Source: Pyxidicoccus xibeiensis
GTDB taxonomy: Bacteria > Myxococcota > Myxococcia > Myxococcales > Myxococcaceae
Length of the DNA: 64,000 bases
Assembly: GCF_024198175.1 (NCBI RefSeq)
Contig: NZ_JAJVKV010000001.1
Location: 1,922,001 to 1,986,000 of the forward strand
Direction: 5' to 3'
In this document: in pieces, positions 17,822-26,527 of the stretch
Numbering within the stretch: the stretch's first letter is position 1
Layout: every line of letters starts with the position of its first letter
The notes under the pieces: model-generated
Seen by the model: the letters and a program-made list of their open reading frames with translations, nothing else
Database searches by the model: none
Told to the model about the DNA's origin: nothing
Made by a program: the position numbers and the translations under genes

Positions 17822-17935
17822 GCGCTCAGCGTCTCGGTGGTGCGGGTGGAGCCGCCCGGCGGCGCTCTCGGCGTCTCGGTGGTGCGGGCGGATCCGCAGG
17901 CCGGCGGCCCTCTCAGCGTCTCGGTGGATGAGAGG
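17822..17935. repeat. three tandem copies of a 42-45-bp unit in a gene-free gap
   Basis: The 13-base core GCGTCTCGGTGG with one leading base recurs at 17828-17840, 17870-17882 and 17915-17927, spaced 42 and 45 bases, inside longer imperfect units. In one plus-strand frame it would read GGALSVSVVRVEPP, GGALGVSVVRADPQA, GGPLSVSVDERM, but no convincing gene contains it. The surrounding 17585-17991 gap otherwise holds only the hairpin at 17621-17657. Confidence 0.7.
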
Positions 17936-17991
17936 ATGATCCGTGTCGCGGAGGCCCCACGTGCTCCGGAGCGCTCCGTTCGGCCTGGCCT

Positions 17992-18651
17992 TCAGCGCTC
18001 TTCGCGGGCCAGGCGCCGGGTGTCGTCGAGGAGGCGGGAGGTGGCCTCGTCGTCGGCGCTGTCGTAGTAGCCGCGAATCTGCCCTTCAGGGTCCACGAGC
18101 ACGAAGTGGGTGCCGTGGAAGATGGAGAGCAGGTCATCCTCGGCGGCGCCGGCCTCGCGGCCCATGCTGACCTTGAAGCCCTGGACGATGGTGGCCTTGA
18201 GCTGCTCGTAGTCGCCGGTGAGGAAGCTCCACCGGGAGAAGTCGGCGCCGTGGCGCTGGCCGTACTCGGCGAGGCGCTCGGGGGTGTCGTACTTCGGGTC
18301 GACGGAGAAGGACACGAGCTGGAGCCCGGCTCCGAAGGACGTGGTGCGCTCCTGCACGCCGACCATCTTCCGCGTGAAGGCGGGGCAGATGGTGGGGCAG
18401 CGCGTGAAGATGAAGTTGGCCACGTAGGGCCGGCCCCGGAGCTGGCCGCTGCCGAAGGGCTGGCCGTCATGGCGGGTGAAGGTGAACTCCGGCAGGGCGC
18501 CGAGCTGCGGCAGCGGAACGCTCCGGTCCTTCAGCAGGGTGGCACCCGTGGCGGCCGCGCTGCCGAGCGCGACGATGGCGAGCCCGGCCCAGAAGCCGGG
18601 GCGCTGCGTCAGGCGGACCTGGGGGGCCGCGATGGGGGAGTCAGCGGACAT
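17992..18651 (-). CDS. SCO1/SenC/PrrC-family copper chaperone for cytochrome oxidase
   Basis: The 219-residue protein starts at ATG 18651. An N-terminal membrane anchor (about residues 20-42, FWAGLAIVALGSAAATGATLL) precedes a thioredoxin-fold domain with the copper-binding CxxxC (TRCPTICPAF), the later His (FHGTHFVLVDPEGQIRGYYDS) and the SVDPKYDTPERLAEYG motif. It delivers copper to, or reduces, the CuA site of subunit II, on the outer face of the inner membrane. It diverges from the oxidase operon that begins 181 bp away, which fits a shared regulatory region. Confidence 0.92.
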   Translation of the reverse strand: MSADSPIAAPQVRLTQRPGFWAGLAIVALGSAAATGATLLKDRSVPLPQLGALPEFTFTRHDGQPFGSGQLRGRPYVANFIFTRCPTICPAFTRKMVGVQERTTSFGAGLQLVSFSVDPKYDTPERLAEYGQRHGADFSRWSFLTGDYEQLKATIVQGFKVSMGREAGAAEDDLLSIFHGTHFVLVDPEGQIRGYYDSADDEATSRLLDDTRRLAREER

Positions 18652-18832
18652 GGGCCCGGAGGTAACGGAAGCCGGAGGGCGGCACAAGCGGTGGGGGGCC
18701 CCCTGCGACATCATGGCTACTCCAGGGATGTAGGTGGCGCAGGGTCGCCTCCAGGGCAGGCAGGCCCGGAGGAGGGGGCCGGGGCCCGTGCCTTGAGGCC
18801 ACCCGGGCCGCGTGCTACCCGGGAGGGTGGTG

Positions 18833-19096
18833 ATGCCCGGCGAGCGCCCTACCTCCGACCGTGACATGGCGGCCTGCCTTCGGGGACAGGGAGCCCGGGT
18901 GACGGCCCTGCTCTTCGCGGGGCTCCTGGCCCTGCTGCCGGCGGAAGGGCTCGCCTGCCCCGCGTGCACGGTGCGTGCGTCGGAGTCGCCGGTGCGGTCG
19001 GTGCTGCTGCTGGGGGCGTTGGTGCTCGCGCCGTTCCTGCTGGTGGGCCTGGGCGTGTGGGCGGCACGGTGGGCCGCGCGGGAGGACCACCCGTGA
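18833..19096 (+). CDS. small membrane protein with a CPAC motif, first gene of the oxidase operon
   Basis: The 87-residue protein starts at ATG 18833 (a GTG at 18830 is possible) behind GGGAGGG. It has a hydrophobic signal-like segment (VTALLFAGLLALLPAEGLA) followed by CPAC, and a second membrane helix (VRSVLLLGALVLAPFLLVGLGVWAARWA). Its stop overlaps the start of the subunit II gene (GTGA), so the two are translationally coupled. The Cys pair just outside the membrane could bind copper or act in CuA assembly, but no family is recognised. Confidence 0.75.
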   Translation: MPGERPTSDRDMAACLRGQGARVTALLFAGLLALLPAEGLACPACTVRASESPVRSVLLLGALVLAPFLLVGLGVWAARWAAREDHP

Positions 19097-20085
19097 GCCC
19101 GCTGCCTTCCGGAGCGGAGGACACGGCTGCGCTCCGCGAGGTGGGAGCGGCACTGCCGGGCAACGGGGGCGCCGGACTCCATGGTGCGCCAGAGGTGGGC
19201 GCGGCCCTGCCCGATGAAACCCCATCGCCAGGGCGCGGAGACACCCTGCCGGACGGAGCCGCACGACCGGAGAGCGGACTCGTCCCGCCCGGCTCCGCGC
19301 CCACGGTGGCTGCGGGGCTCACTCCCGACGCACCTCGTGACGCCTGGACGCTGGCGCTGCCCGAGGATGCGAGCACACACGGACATCGCATCGACGCGCT
19401 GCTCGGATGGAGCCATCGCTTCGACGCGGTGCTGGTGGCGATAGCGCTGGGGTGGTTGGTGTTCGCGGTGTGGCGCTTCCGGGGCGCACGGCGGGTGGCG
19501 TCGGATGGAGGGACGCGGCGCTCGCGAGCGTGGGTGCTGGGCCTGGCGCTGGGCGCCTTCGTCGTGGTGGACGGCACGCTGCTGCTGGGCTCTCACGCCT
19601 ACCTGCGCGACGTGCTGTGGAACTTCCACGTGCCCGCGGAGGACCCGCGCACGGTGCGGATTGAAGTCAATGCGCACCAGTGGTCCTGGGAGGCGCGGTA
19701 CGCCGGCGAGGACGGCCGCTTCGGCACGCCCGACGACGTGGTGACGTGGAACGACCTGCGCGTCCCGGTGGGCGTGCCCGTCTGGGTGCAGCTCGTGTCC
19801 ACGGACGTGGTGCACGGCTTCTCGCTGCCGCACTTCCGCGTGAAGCTGGATGCGATTCCGGGCCGCGTGAACCAGACGTGGTTCCAGGCCGCGCGCGAGG
19901 GGACGTGGGAGGTGGCCTGCTACCAGCACTGCGGCACCAGCCACTACAAGATGCGCGGCCTGCTCCACGTCATGTCACCCGAGTCCTACGCCGCGTGGCT
20001 GCACGAGGCGGGACGGCAGGCCGTGCAGGCCCATGACGAGAACGACAGCGCGGCGCGGTGGGGCTGGGAGTGGAAGGCGCCGTGA
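19093..20085 (+). CDS. coxB: cytochrome c oxidase subunit II
   Basis: The 330-residue protein begins at GTG 19093, overlapping the previous stop. The first ~100 residues are Gly/Pro-rich with no obvious fold, then come two membrane helices (about 113-130, FDAVLVAIALGWLVFAVWRF, and about 150-172, VLGLALGAFVVVDGTLLLGS), then the cupredoxin domain with EVNAHQWSWEARY, STDVVHGFSLPHFRVK and the CuA site CYQHCGTSHYKM. The two Cys, two His and Met of CuA are present, but the usual Glu of CxExC is Gln. It accepts electrons from cytochrome c, plausibly the lipoprotein encoded at the end of this operon. The long N-terminal extension may signal a later true start. Confidence 0.9.
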   Translation: MSPLPSGAEDTAALREVGAALPGNGGAGLHGAPEVGAALPDETPSPGRGDTLPDGAARPESGLVPPGSAPTVAAGLTPDAPRDAWTLALPEDASTHGHRIDALLGWSHRFDAVLVAIALGWLVFAVWRFRGARRVASDGGTRRSRAWVLGLALGAFVVVDGTLLLGSHAYLRDVLWNFHVPAEDPRTVRIEVNAHQWSWEARYAGEDGRFGTPDDVVTWNDLRVPVGVPVWVQLVSTDVVHGFSLPHFRVKLDAIPGRVNQTWFQAAREGTWEVACYQHCGTSHYKMRGLLHVMSPESYAAWLHEAGRQAVQAHDENDSAARWGWEWKAP

Positions 20086-21824
20086 GCCTGTTCTCCTCGG
20101 ACCACAAGGCGGTGGCGCGGCGGTACCTGTGGAGCGGGCTGGGCTTCCTGCTGCTCGGCGGGGTGCTGGCGCTGCTCATCCGCTGGCAGTGGGCCCTGCC
20201 GGGGCAGCCGGTACCGGGGCTGGCCTGGGCGCTCCCCGAGTCTCACGGCGCGCTCACTCCGCCGTCCTACACGGCCGTGTTCACGATGCACGGCCTCATC
20301 ATGATCTTCTTCGCGGTGACGCCGCTGCTCTTCGGAGCGCTCGGGCACTTCGTGCTGCCGCTGGCCATTGGCGCGCGAGGCCTGGCCTTCCCCCGGCTGT
20401 CCGCCCTTGGGTACCAGGTCTACGCCGTCGGTGGAGTGCTGGTGCTGGCCTCGTTCGGCGTGCGGCTCGGCCCGGCGAGCGCGGGGTGGACGGCGTACCC
20501 GCCCCTGTCGACGCCGGCCTTCACGCCGGGCCTGGGACAGACGCTGGTGACGGTGGCGGTGCTGTGCGCGGCGGCGTCCGCGTTCCTCTACGGCCTCAAC
20601 TTCGTCGTCACGGTGGTGCGGTGCCGGGCGCCGGGGATGACGTGGGGCCGGCTGCCGCTGACGGTGTGGGGGCTGTTCTTCGCCTCGGTGCTCAACGTGC
20701 TGTTCGTGCCGGTGCTGGCGGCGGCCACCGCGCTGCTGCTGATGGACCGGCTGCTGGGCACGCAGTTCTTCATCGCGGGCGCGGCGGCGGTGGGCGGAGG
20801 CGGCGACCCGGTGGTGTACCAGCACCTCTTCTGGCTGTTCGGCCACCCGGAGGTCTACATCCTCATCCTCCCGGCCTGGGGCATGGTGGGCGACTTCGTG
20901 GCCTTCTTCAGCCGCAGGCCCGCGCACGGCTACCGGCTGACGGCGGGGGCCATGGGCGCGGTGACGGCGCTGAGCGGGCTCGTCTACGCGCACCACCTCT
21001 TCACGAGCGGGATGTCGCCGCTGCTCGGCCGCGCGTTCATGGTGCTGACGCTCATCATCTCGCTGCCGGCGCAGGTGATGTTCCTCAACTGGCTGATGAC
21101 GCTGTGGCGGGGGAGCGTGCGGCTGACGTCGCCGATGCTCGCGGCGCTCGGGACGATGGTCGTGTTCGGCCTGGGCGGCATCACCGGACTGGCGCTGGGC
21201 GCGGTGGCCACGGACGTGCCGCTGCACGGGACGCTGTGGGTGGTGGGCCACTTCCACCTGACGATGGGCGCGGCGAGCTTCCTCGCCGTCTTCGCCGGGC
21301 TCTACTTCTGGTTCCCGAAGATGTACGGGCGGGCGATGCACGAAGGGCTGGCGAAGGCCCACGTGCTGTCGAGCGCGGTGCTGTTCCTCGGCGTCTTCGG
21401 CGGGCAGCTCGCGGCGGGGTACGCGGGACAGCTCCGGCGGCTGTATGACCCGTACCAGTACACGTACCTGAAGCACCTGCTGGCGCTGAACCAGTGGACG
21501 ACGGTGTTCGCGTTCCTGCTCGGCGCGGTGCAGGTGCTGTTCGTGGTGAACCTGGTCTGGACGCTGCGGCGCGGCCGGGCGGCGGAGCAGAACCCGTGGG
21601 AGGTGGGGACGCTGGAGTGGACGAGCGCGCTCAGCCCACCACCCGAGGGCAACTTCGCCACGGTGCCGGTGGTGCTGCGCGGGCCGCATGCGCTGTCGCA
21701 GCCGGAGGTGCTGGAGCGGCTCGGCCGGGACTGGATTGGACAGGCGGAGCCGCTGCCCGAGCCGGCGTCGTCGGAAGCAGACGACGCGCTCGGGAGCGTG
21801 TCCACGGTGGGAGGTGCCACGTGA
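20082..21824 (+). CDS. coxA: cytochrome c oxidase subunit I
   Basis: The 580-residue polytopic protein starts at GTG 20082, overlapping the subunit II stop by GTGA, with GGGAGTGGAAGG upstream. It carries the haem-copper oxidase signatures: FTMHGLIMIFFAVTPLL (low-spin haem ligand His), HPEVYILILPAWG (CuB His cross-linked to Tyr), AHHLFTSG (two CuB His) and VVGHFHLTMG (high-spin and low-spin haem ligands). The Tyr after HPEV places it in the A-type family, which pumps protons. It works with the neighbouring subunits II and III in the inner membrane. Confidence 0.95.
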   Translation: MSLFSSDHKAVARRYLWSGLGFLLLGGVLALLIRWQWALPGQPVPGLAWALPESHGALTPPSYTAVFTMHGLIMIFFAVTPLLFGALGHFVLPLAIGARGLAFPRLSALGYQVYAVGGVLVLASFGVRLGPASAGWTAYPPLSTPAFTPGLGQTLVTVAVLCAAASAFLYGLNFVVTVVRCRAPGMTWGRLPLTVWGLFFASVLNVLFVPVLAAATALLLMDRLLGTQFFIAGAAAVGGGGDPVVYQHLFWLFGHPEVYILILPAWGMVGDFVAFFSRRPAHGYRLTAGAMGAVTALSGLVYAHHLFTSGMSPLLGRAFMVLTLIISLPAQVMFLNWLMTLWRGSVRLTSPMLAALGTMVVFGLGGITGLALGAVATDVPLHGTLWVVGHFHLTMGAASFLAVFAGLYFWFPKMYGRAMHEGLAKAHVLSSAVLFLGVFGGQLAAGYAGQLRRLYDPYQYTYLKHLLALNQWTTVFAFLLGAVQVLFVVNLVWTLRRGRAAEQNPWEVGTLEWTSALSPPPEGNFATVPVVLRGPHALSQPEVLERLGRDWIGQAEPLPEPASSEADDALGSVSTVGGAT

Positions 21825-22498
21825 AGTCCACGGTGCCCGTGAGTGAGCAGCAGCGTGAGGACGGCGCGCAGCTCCCTGAAGGGCCACGAGAGGAGGCGTG
21901 GGGGAGGACTCCGGCTCCCGAGGGAGCGCAGCGGCACGCGAGCGATGATGCTCCCGGGCTCCCACGCCACGACCTCTCAGCTCACGCGGAGGGGACCCGG
22001 TGGCTCGGCATGGTGCTGGGGCTCGCGGCGTGGACGATGTTCTTCGTCTCGCTGACGTTCGCCGTGGGCTGGTATCGGATGCGCGAGCCCTGGCCGCCGC
22101 TGCCCTTCTCTCCGCTGCTGCTCGCGGCGCCAGGCCTGTTCCTCGTGGCGGGCAGTGTCGTGCTCCACCGGTCGAGGCGAAGCGCACCCCTTCGCAGGCT
22201 CGTGACGGCGCTGGTGCTCGGCGGGGGCTTCGTTGCCATGCAGGCGGGGCTGACGCACGTCGCGTGGTGGAACCACCAGCTGCGCATCCCCCAGGACGGC
22301 GTGCCCGCCTCCGCGTACTACGGACTCACGGGCCTGCATGTGCTGCACGTGCTCGCCGTGCTCGCGGGCGTGTTCCTCTCCGCCGTGCGTCTGTGGCGGG
22401 GAACGGAGGTGCGGGACGCGGTGCGAAGGCATGCGCCCGGCTGGCACTTCGTGACGGCGATGTGGCTGCTGCTCTTCCTGGCGGTGTACCTCCCATGA
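21821..22498 (+). CDS. coxC: cytochrome c oxidase subunit III
   Basis: The 225-residue protein begins at GTG 21821, overlapping the subunit I stop (GTGA). After ~60 polar residues it has five hydrophobic helices, including WLGMVLGLAAWTMFFVSLTFAVGW, LLLAAPGLFLVAGSVVL, LVTALVLGGGFVAMQAG, YYGLTGLHVLHVLAVLAGVFL and WHFVTAMWLLLFLAVYLP. The YGLTGLHVLHV and GWHFV-x-x-MWLLLF stretches are typical of subunit III (HHxH-like GLH and WHFVDxVW). Five rather than seven helices is seen in the shorter bacterial form. Confidence 0.88.
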   Translation: MKSTVPVSEQQREDGAQLPEGPREEAWGRTPAPEGAQRHASDDAPGLPRHDLSAHAEGTRWLGMVLGLAAWTMFFVSLTFAVGWYRMREPWPPLPFSPLLLAAPGLFLVAGSVVLHRSRRSAPLRRLVTALVLGGGFVAMQAGLTHVAWWNHQLRIPQDGVPASAYYGLTGLHVLHVLAVLAGVFLSAVRLWRGTEVRDAVRRHAPGWHFVTAMWLLLFLAVYLP

Positions 22499-23481
22499 GT
22501 GCCCCCCGGTTCCTGCTGGCGGTCCTCTCACTCTCGCTGGCGGCGTGCAGCTCCAGGACCGCGCCCACCTTCGAGCCGCTGAAGCTGGCCGACGGGCGCG
22601 TCGTCCCGGCGGCGACGCTGTCTCGCGGGCACGCGGTGTACACGCACTACTGCGCGTCCTGCCATGGTGAGCGCGGAGATGGCCAGGGCCCCGCGGGGCG
22701 CGGCATGCGGCCGGTGCCCCGGAGCTTCCGTCAGGGCCTCTTCAAGTTCGGCGGAGTCGCCGCGGGCGAGCTGCCCACGGACGACGCCCTGAAGCGCACG
22801 CTGCGCCGCGGCCTGCACGGCACGCCGATGTTCGCGTGGGACGTCCCCGAGTCCGACGTGGAAGCCGTGGTGCAGTACCTCAAGACCTTCAGCCCCCGCT
22901 GGAAGGAGGAGGCACCGGGCCAGCCCCTGGGGGTGACGCCCGACCCATGGAAGGGCCGCGAGGCCGAGGCCGTGGAGCGCGGCCGCGTCGCGTACCACGT
23001 ATCCGGTGGCGGCAACGCGGGCTGTGCGAGCTGCCACGTGGCGTACCTGCCTCGCGCGGAGCTGGCCGCCCTCATGGAGAAGTCGCTGGGCCGCAAGGTG
23101 GACCTGTCGAAGGTGGACCCGTACACGGCGCAGCCGCGCGAGTCCGAGCACCCCCTCGAGGTCGACGCCCAGGGCGAGCCCACCCTGCTGGGCAAGGTGC
23201 TGCCGCCGGACTTCCTCTTCCACCGGCTGCGCACGGTGTGGCCGGAGGGCGACAAGGTCGAGGGCACGCCGTACACCGCCGAGCGCCAGCGCGAGGACCT
23301 CTACCGCGTCATCACGGCCGGTGTGGGCGGCGCCGCCATGCCCACGTGGAAGGGCGCCATCCCCGAGGAGAACCTCTGGGCGCTCGCGTACTACGTGCAG
23401 TCGCTGGCACGGCTCCGCGACACGGACGAGGCTCGGGAGCTGAAGGCACGCCTCCGCGCCTCCACCATGCCCGTCCAGTGA
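22495..23481 (+). CDS. dihaem cytochrome c lipoprotein
   Basis: The 328-residue protein overlaps the subunit III stop (ATGA). It has a signal peptide with lipobox (SLSLAAC), then two c-type haem sites of the form CxxCH: YCASCHGERGDGQGPAGRG and AGCASCHVAYLPRAE. Candidate axial Met residues are in HGTPMFAWDV and AAMPTWKGAI. The second domain is unusually long (about 160 residues), with an insert of about 100 residues after its haem. Its position suggests it is the electron donor to CuA of this oxidase, anchored on the periplasmic side. Confidence 0.9.
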   Translation: MSAPRFLLAVLSLSLAACSSRTAPTFEPLKLADGRVVPAATLSRGHAVYTHYCASCHGERGDGQGPAGRGMRPVPRSFRQGLFKFGGVAAGELPTDDALKRTLRRGLHGTPMFAWDVPESDVEAVVQYLKTFSPRWKEEAPGQPLGVTPDPWKGREAEAVERGRVAYHVSGGGNAGCASCHVAYLPRAELAALMEKSLGRKVDLSKVDPYTAQPRESEHPLEVDAQGEPTLLGKVLPPDFLFHRLRTVWPEGDKVEGTPYTAERQREDLYRVITAGVGGAAMPTWKGAIPEENLWALAYYVQSLARLRDTDEARELKARLRASTMPVQ

Positions 23482-23483
23482 GA

Positions 23484-23510
23484 TTGGACTGATTCGGGAA
23501 TCAAATAACT
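23484..23510 (+). promoter_or_regulatory. possible promoter with an overlapping 14-bp palindrome
   Basis: TTGGAC (23484-23489) and ATAACT (23505-23510) look like -35 and -10 boxes with a 15-base spacer, slightly short. The spacer begins with a perfect palindrome TGATTC-GG-GAATCA (23490-23503), positioned where a dimeric repressor would block polymerase. It precedes the LysM-GH19 gene by 80 bases. Assigned by eye. Confidence 0.4.
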
Positions 23511-23589
23511 TCGGAGCCGACGAAACAACGTCTCAGCCTTTGCGAAAATCCAGGCACGTTTCATCTCCGCCCCCCAGGAGCCCTTCTTC

Positions 23590-24705
23590 GTGACGACCTA
23601 CTCCGTTCGCAGCGGTGACACGCTCGGTGCCCTGGCCCGGCGCTTCAACACGTCGGTGGATGCGCTGGCGAAGGCCAACGGCATCGCCAACCCGAACAAG
23701 ATCTACGCCGGTCAGAAGCTGAACGTCCCGGACGGGTTCGACGCGCCCCGGGTCTCGGGCTCGGGCGGTGGCTCCAGCTACACGGTGAAGTCCGGTGACA
23801 CGCTGAGCGGAATCGCGGGCAAGTTCGGCACCTCGGTGAGCGCGCTGGCGAAGGCGAACGGCATCTCCAACCCCAACCGCATCTTCGCCGGCCAGCGGCT
23901 CACGATTCCGGGCAGCGGCGGCGCGGCGCCGAGCAGCCCGGCCCCCTCCGGCGGTAGCCGGACGCACACGGTGAAGTCGGGCGACACGCTGAGCGGCATC
24001 GCCGGCAAGTACGGCACGTCGGTGGGCGCGCTGCAGCGGGCGAACAACATCTCCAACCCGAACCTCATCTACGTGGGCCAGAAGCTCACGATTCCGGGCG
24101 GTGGCGCGGCCCCGGGCCAGCCGGCTCCGAACCCGCCGCCGGTGGGCGGGGTGGGTGGGCCGAAGCCGGTGCCGGGTGGCTCGGCGGGAGTGACGGTGGC
24201 GCAGCTGCGCCGGGTGATGCCGAACCTGTCCCAGGCGAAGGCCGAGCAGTACCTGCCGCACCTGAACCGGGCCATGGCGGAGGCGAACATCACCACGCCG
24301 CAGCGCAAGGCCGCCTTCCTGGCGCAGCTCGCGCACGAGAGCGGTGAGCTGCGCTACATGGAGGAGATTGCCTCCGGTGCGGCGTACGAGGGCCGTCGCG
24401 ATTTGGGCAACACCCAGCCGGGCGATGGCGTGCGCTACAAGGGCCGTGGCCCCATCCAGCTCACCGGCCGCGCCAACTACCGGGCCGCGGGCCAGGCGCT
24501 GGGCATCGACCTGGAGGGCAACCCCGCGCGCGCGAAGGACCCGGACGTCGCGTTCCGCATCGCGGGTTGGTACTGGTCTTCGCGCAACCTCAACACCTAC
24601 GCGGACGCGGGCAACTTCCGCGAGGTCACCCGCCGCATCAACGGCGGCTACAACGGCATGGCGAGCCGCGAGATGTACTACCGCCGCGCGCAGGACGTGT
24701 TCTGA
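23590..24705 (+). CDS. LysM-containing GH19 (chitinase/lysozyme-type) hydrolase
   Basis: The 371-residue protein starts at GTG 23590 after AGGAG. Three LysM domains occupy about residues 2-46, 58-102 and 120-165 ([57 protein letters not shown]). A Pro/Gly linker leads to a C-terminal glycoside hydrolase 19 domain (about 200-371) with the catalytic Glu in [16 protein letters not shown], plus [16 protein letters not shown] and the NGGYNG loop. GH19 enzymes of this size cleave chitin or, in phage and bacterial forms, peptidoglycan; LysM favours a cell-wall substrate. No signal peptide precedes the first LysM, so export would need a non-Sec route, or the enzyme is released by lysis. Confidence 0.9.
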   Translation: MTTYSVRSGDTLGALARRFNTSVDALAKANGIANPNKIYAGQKLNVPDGFDAPRVSGSGGGSSYTVKSGDTLSGIAGKFGTSVSALAKANGISNPNRIFAGQRLTIPGSGGAAPSSPAPSGGSRTHTVKSGDTLSGIAGKYGTSVGALQRANNISNPNLIYVGQKLTIPGGGAAPGQPAPNPPPVGGVGGPKPVPGGSAGVTVAQLRRVMPNLSQAKAEQYLPHLNRAMAEANITTPQRKAAFLAQLAHESGELRYMEEIASGAAYEGRRDLGNTQPGDGVRYKGRGPIQLTGRANYRAAGQALGIDLEGNPARAKDPDVAFRIAGWYWSSRNLNTYADAGNFREVTRRINGGYNGMASREMYYRRAQDVF

Positions 24706-24732
24706 CACGCCCGGCCGCGAAGCCGGAGTGAC

Positions 24733-24775
24733 GCGAGGACCGTGCGCCCACGAGGCCGCGGTCCTCGCTGTGTTT
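24733..24775 (+). terminator. intrinsic terminator after the GH19 gene
   Basis: Perfect 10-bp arms GCGAGGACCG (24733-24742) and CGGTCCTCGC (24759-24768) enclose a 16-base loop and are followed by TGTGTTT (24769-24775). It lies 27 bases after the stop codon. Confidence 0.75.
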
Positions 24776-25155
24776 CAGGGACCTGGTTCCAGAGGCGGAA
24801 CGGCCCTGCACGGTGGTGGCGCGCGGTGGTCCGACCGGCCATGCACCCTCCCACGCACCGGAGGCTGGAAGGAACGTTCATTCCGCGCGGCGAAGAGGGC
24901 CGGGGTGGGGAGCGGGCATGGACCTTCCGGACCCGGCCAGGGCAGGCGTGGGACGGACCCTTTCTGGCACCGGGCGGACGCGCGCTGTCGTGAGGGTCTC
25001 TCGGTGGGCCGCTGCGTCCTGCATGAGTCCCATTGGGTAGACGCCACGTCCGGGGCTCGCGACGCCGCACGGCCAGCGCCGGGCCGTGTTGCCGGGCACC
25101 TGACGATGGTCCACCCGGTGCACCGGGCAGTGCGTTTCCTGACCGGAGCGCGCCC
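24776..25155. other. gap with no supported gene
   Basis: About 380 bases between the GH19 terminator and the next start. Short open frames exist on both strands, but none has a ribosome-binding site plus a believable protein (all are Arg/Pro/Gly-rich as random high-GC frames are). It presumably holds the promoter of the gene at 25156. Confidence 0.6.
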
Positions 25156-26508
25156 ATGCCTCGTATCGACTCTTCCAGCGGTACCGCTGTCCCCATCGAC
25201 ACCGCCTCCGAGACGGGCCCCACGCCGGCCCCCTCACGGCCGAAGCCCGCCTCCACCCCGGCACCCACCGCTCGCAACGAGGTGCGCGCCTATGCCGGTC
25301 CTCCCGCACGCGGTCCCTCCTCGGCGGCGACTCCCGCGGGCTCCGGTCCGACCGTCTCCGCGAGCGAGCTCGAGGTCCTTCGTGGAAGGCCGCGCCCCGC
25401 GTCCCCTGACGTGCCCGGCAGCGTGTACACCCGCATCCGGGAGCACCTCACCACCGGGCTCACCGACTGGCGCATCAGCGGGAACGACGTGAAGGCCGTG
25501 CACACGGCGCTCGGGACGCTGCAGCCAGGGGCCTACCGTGTGGCCCTGGAGCGGATGGAGCGCGACCACCTGCTGGGCGCGTACGTGAAGGCGCAGGACC
25601 CGGACGCGCGGCTGGCGTTCCTGGAGCAGGCCGAGTCCAAGGGCCTGCTCCAGCGCCGCAAGGGCGACGCACCCGCCGGTCCGCTGGGCTACCCCGCCAT
25701 GCCGGACTTCTTCCGGAACGACTCCCGGCTGCCGGCGTCGATGCGCGACGCGGTGAACCAGCATGCCATCCAGGCGGGGGCGGGCTTCTACAGGGGATAT
25801 GCCGGCTACCTCGACCGCTACGCCCAGGCCGTCGAGGCGGCGAAGAGTCCCCGGGACCTCGAAGCACTGGGGGCACCGAGGAAGGCGCACCTGAAGGACT
25901 CGGTCCTCGGCCTGGATGACAGGAAGGACCCGGCGCGGGAGGCCTACGCGGCGGCGTGGCGGCAGGGCATCGGCCAGCCGGAGTCGCTCAACCGCACGTA
26001 CCAGCGGCTCAACGCCCGGCATCGCGAGCTCACCGGCGAGCGGCCCGCGGGCAGCCTCCAGCTCAACGCCAAGGTGGAGGTCTCCCGCGGCCCGCTCAAG
26101 GGAGGGGTGGAGGCGAAGGTGGACACCCGGGGCAAGGTGGGGCTCAAGGGCGAGGCGGGGGTGGAACTGAAGGGCGGGCCCCTGGGGCTCGAGCTGATGC
26201 ACGACACGTCCGGCAAGCAGAAGGTGGAGACGAAGCTCGACCTGGGCTTCCTCAAGCTCAGCGTGGCCTCGGATGGCGAGGCGAAGCTGTCCCTGGGGCC
26301 TGGCAAGGACCACCATGGCTTCGTGAAGCTCAACCTGGAGAAGGCGGAGTTCGGCGGCGGTGTCACCGCGAAGGTGAAGGCTCCAGGAGGCGCGAAGGTG
26401 GAGGTGGAGACGGGCGTCAGCATGAAGGGCCTGACGTCCGAGCACGCCAGGCAGGCCGTCGACAAGGACCACCGCGGCCTCTTCGACGCCTCACGCAAGA
26501 AGCCGTGA
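25156..26508 (+). CDS. hypothetical protein with disordered N-terminus and Lys/Gly-rich beta C-terminus
   Basis: The 450-residue protein starts at ATG 25156, with GGAGCG upstream. Residues 1-85 are Pro/Ser/Thr/Ala-rich and probably disordered. Residues 90-295 look globular and helical (SVYTRIREHLTTGLTDWRIS, LERMERDHLLGAYV, LPDFFRNDSRLPAS-like, GFYRGYAGYLDRYAQAVEAAK). Residues 300-430 are alternating strands rich in Lys, Val and Gly (KVEVSRGPLKGGVEAKVDT, KVGLKGEAGVELKGGPLGLE, KVETKLDLGFLKLSVAS), like a beta-solenoid or amyloid-type stack. No signal peptide. A similar disordered N-terminus precedes other large cytoplasmic myxobacterial proteins; its function is unknown. Confidence 0.75.
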   Translation: MPRIDSSSGTAVPIDTASETGPTPAPSRPKPASTPAPTARNEVRAYAGPPARGPSSAATPAGSGPTVSASELEVLRGRPRPASPDVPGSVYTRIREHLTTGLTDWRISGNDVKAVHTALGTLQPGAYRVALERMERDHLLGAYVKAQDPDARLAFLEQAESKGLLQRRKGDAPAGPLGYPAMPDFFRNDSRLPASMRDAVNQHAIQAGAGFYRGYAGYLDRYAQAVEAAKSPRDLEALGAPRKAHLKDSVLGLDDRKDPAREAYAAAWRQGIGQPESLNRTYQRLNARHRELTGERPAGSLQLNAKVEVSRGPLKGGVEAKVDTRGKVGLKGEAGVELKGGPLGLELMHDTSGKQKVETKLDLGFLKLSVASDGEAKLSLGPGKDHHGFVKLNLEKAEFGGGVTAKVKAPGGAKVEVETGVSMKGLTSEHARQAVDKDHRGLFDASRKKP

Positions 26509-26527
26509 TTCACGCCGCCCGCGCGCC

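Noticed and set aside
17705..18067. Plus-strand ORF containing the GGALSVSVV repeats
   Set aside because: It has no good ribosome-binding site, overlaps the 3' end of the SCO gene, and ends in an Arg/Ser run. I kept only the repeat itself.
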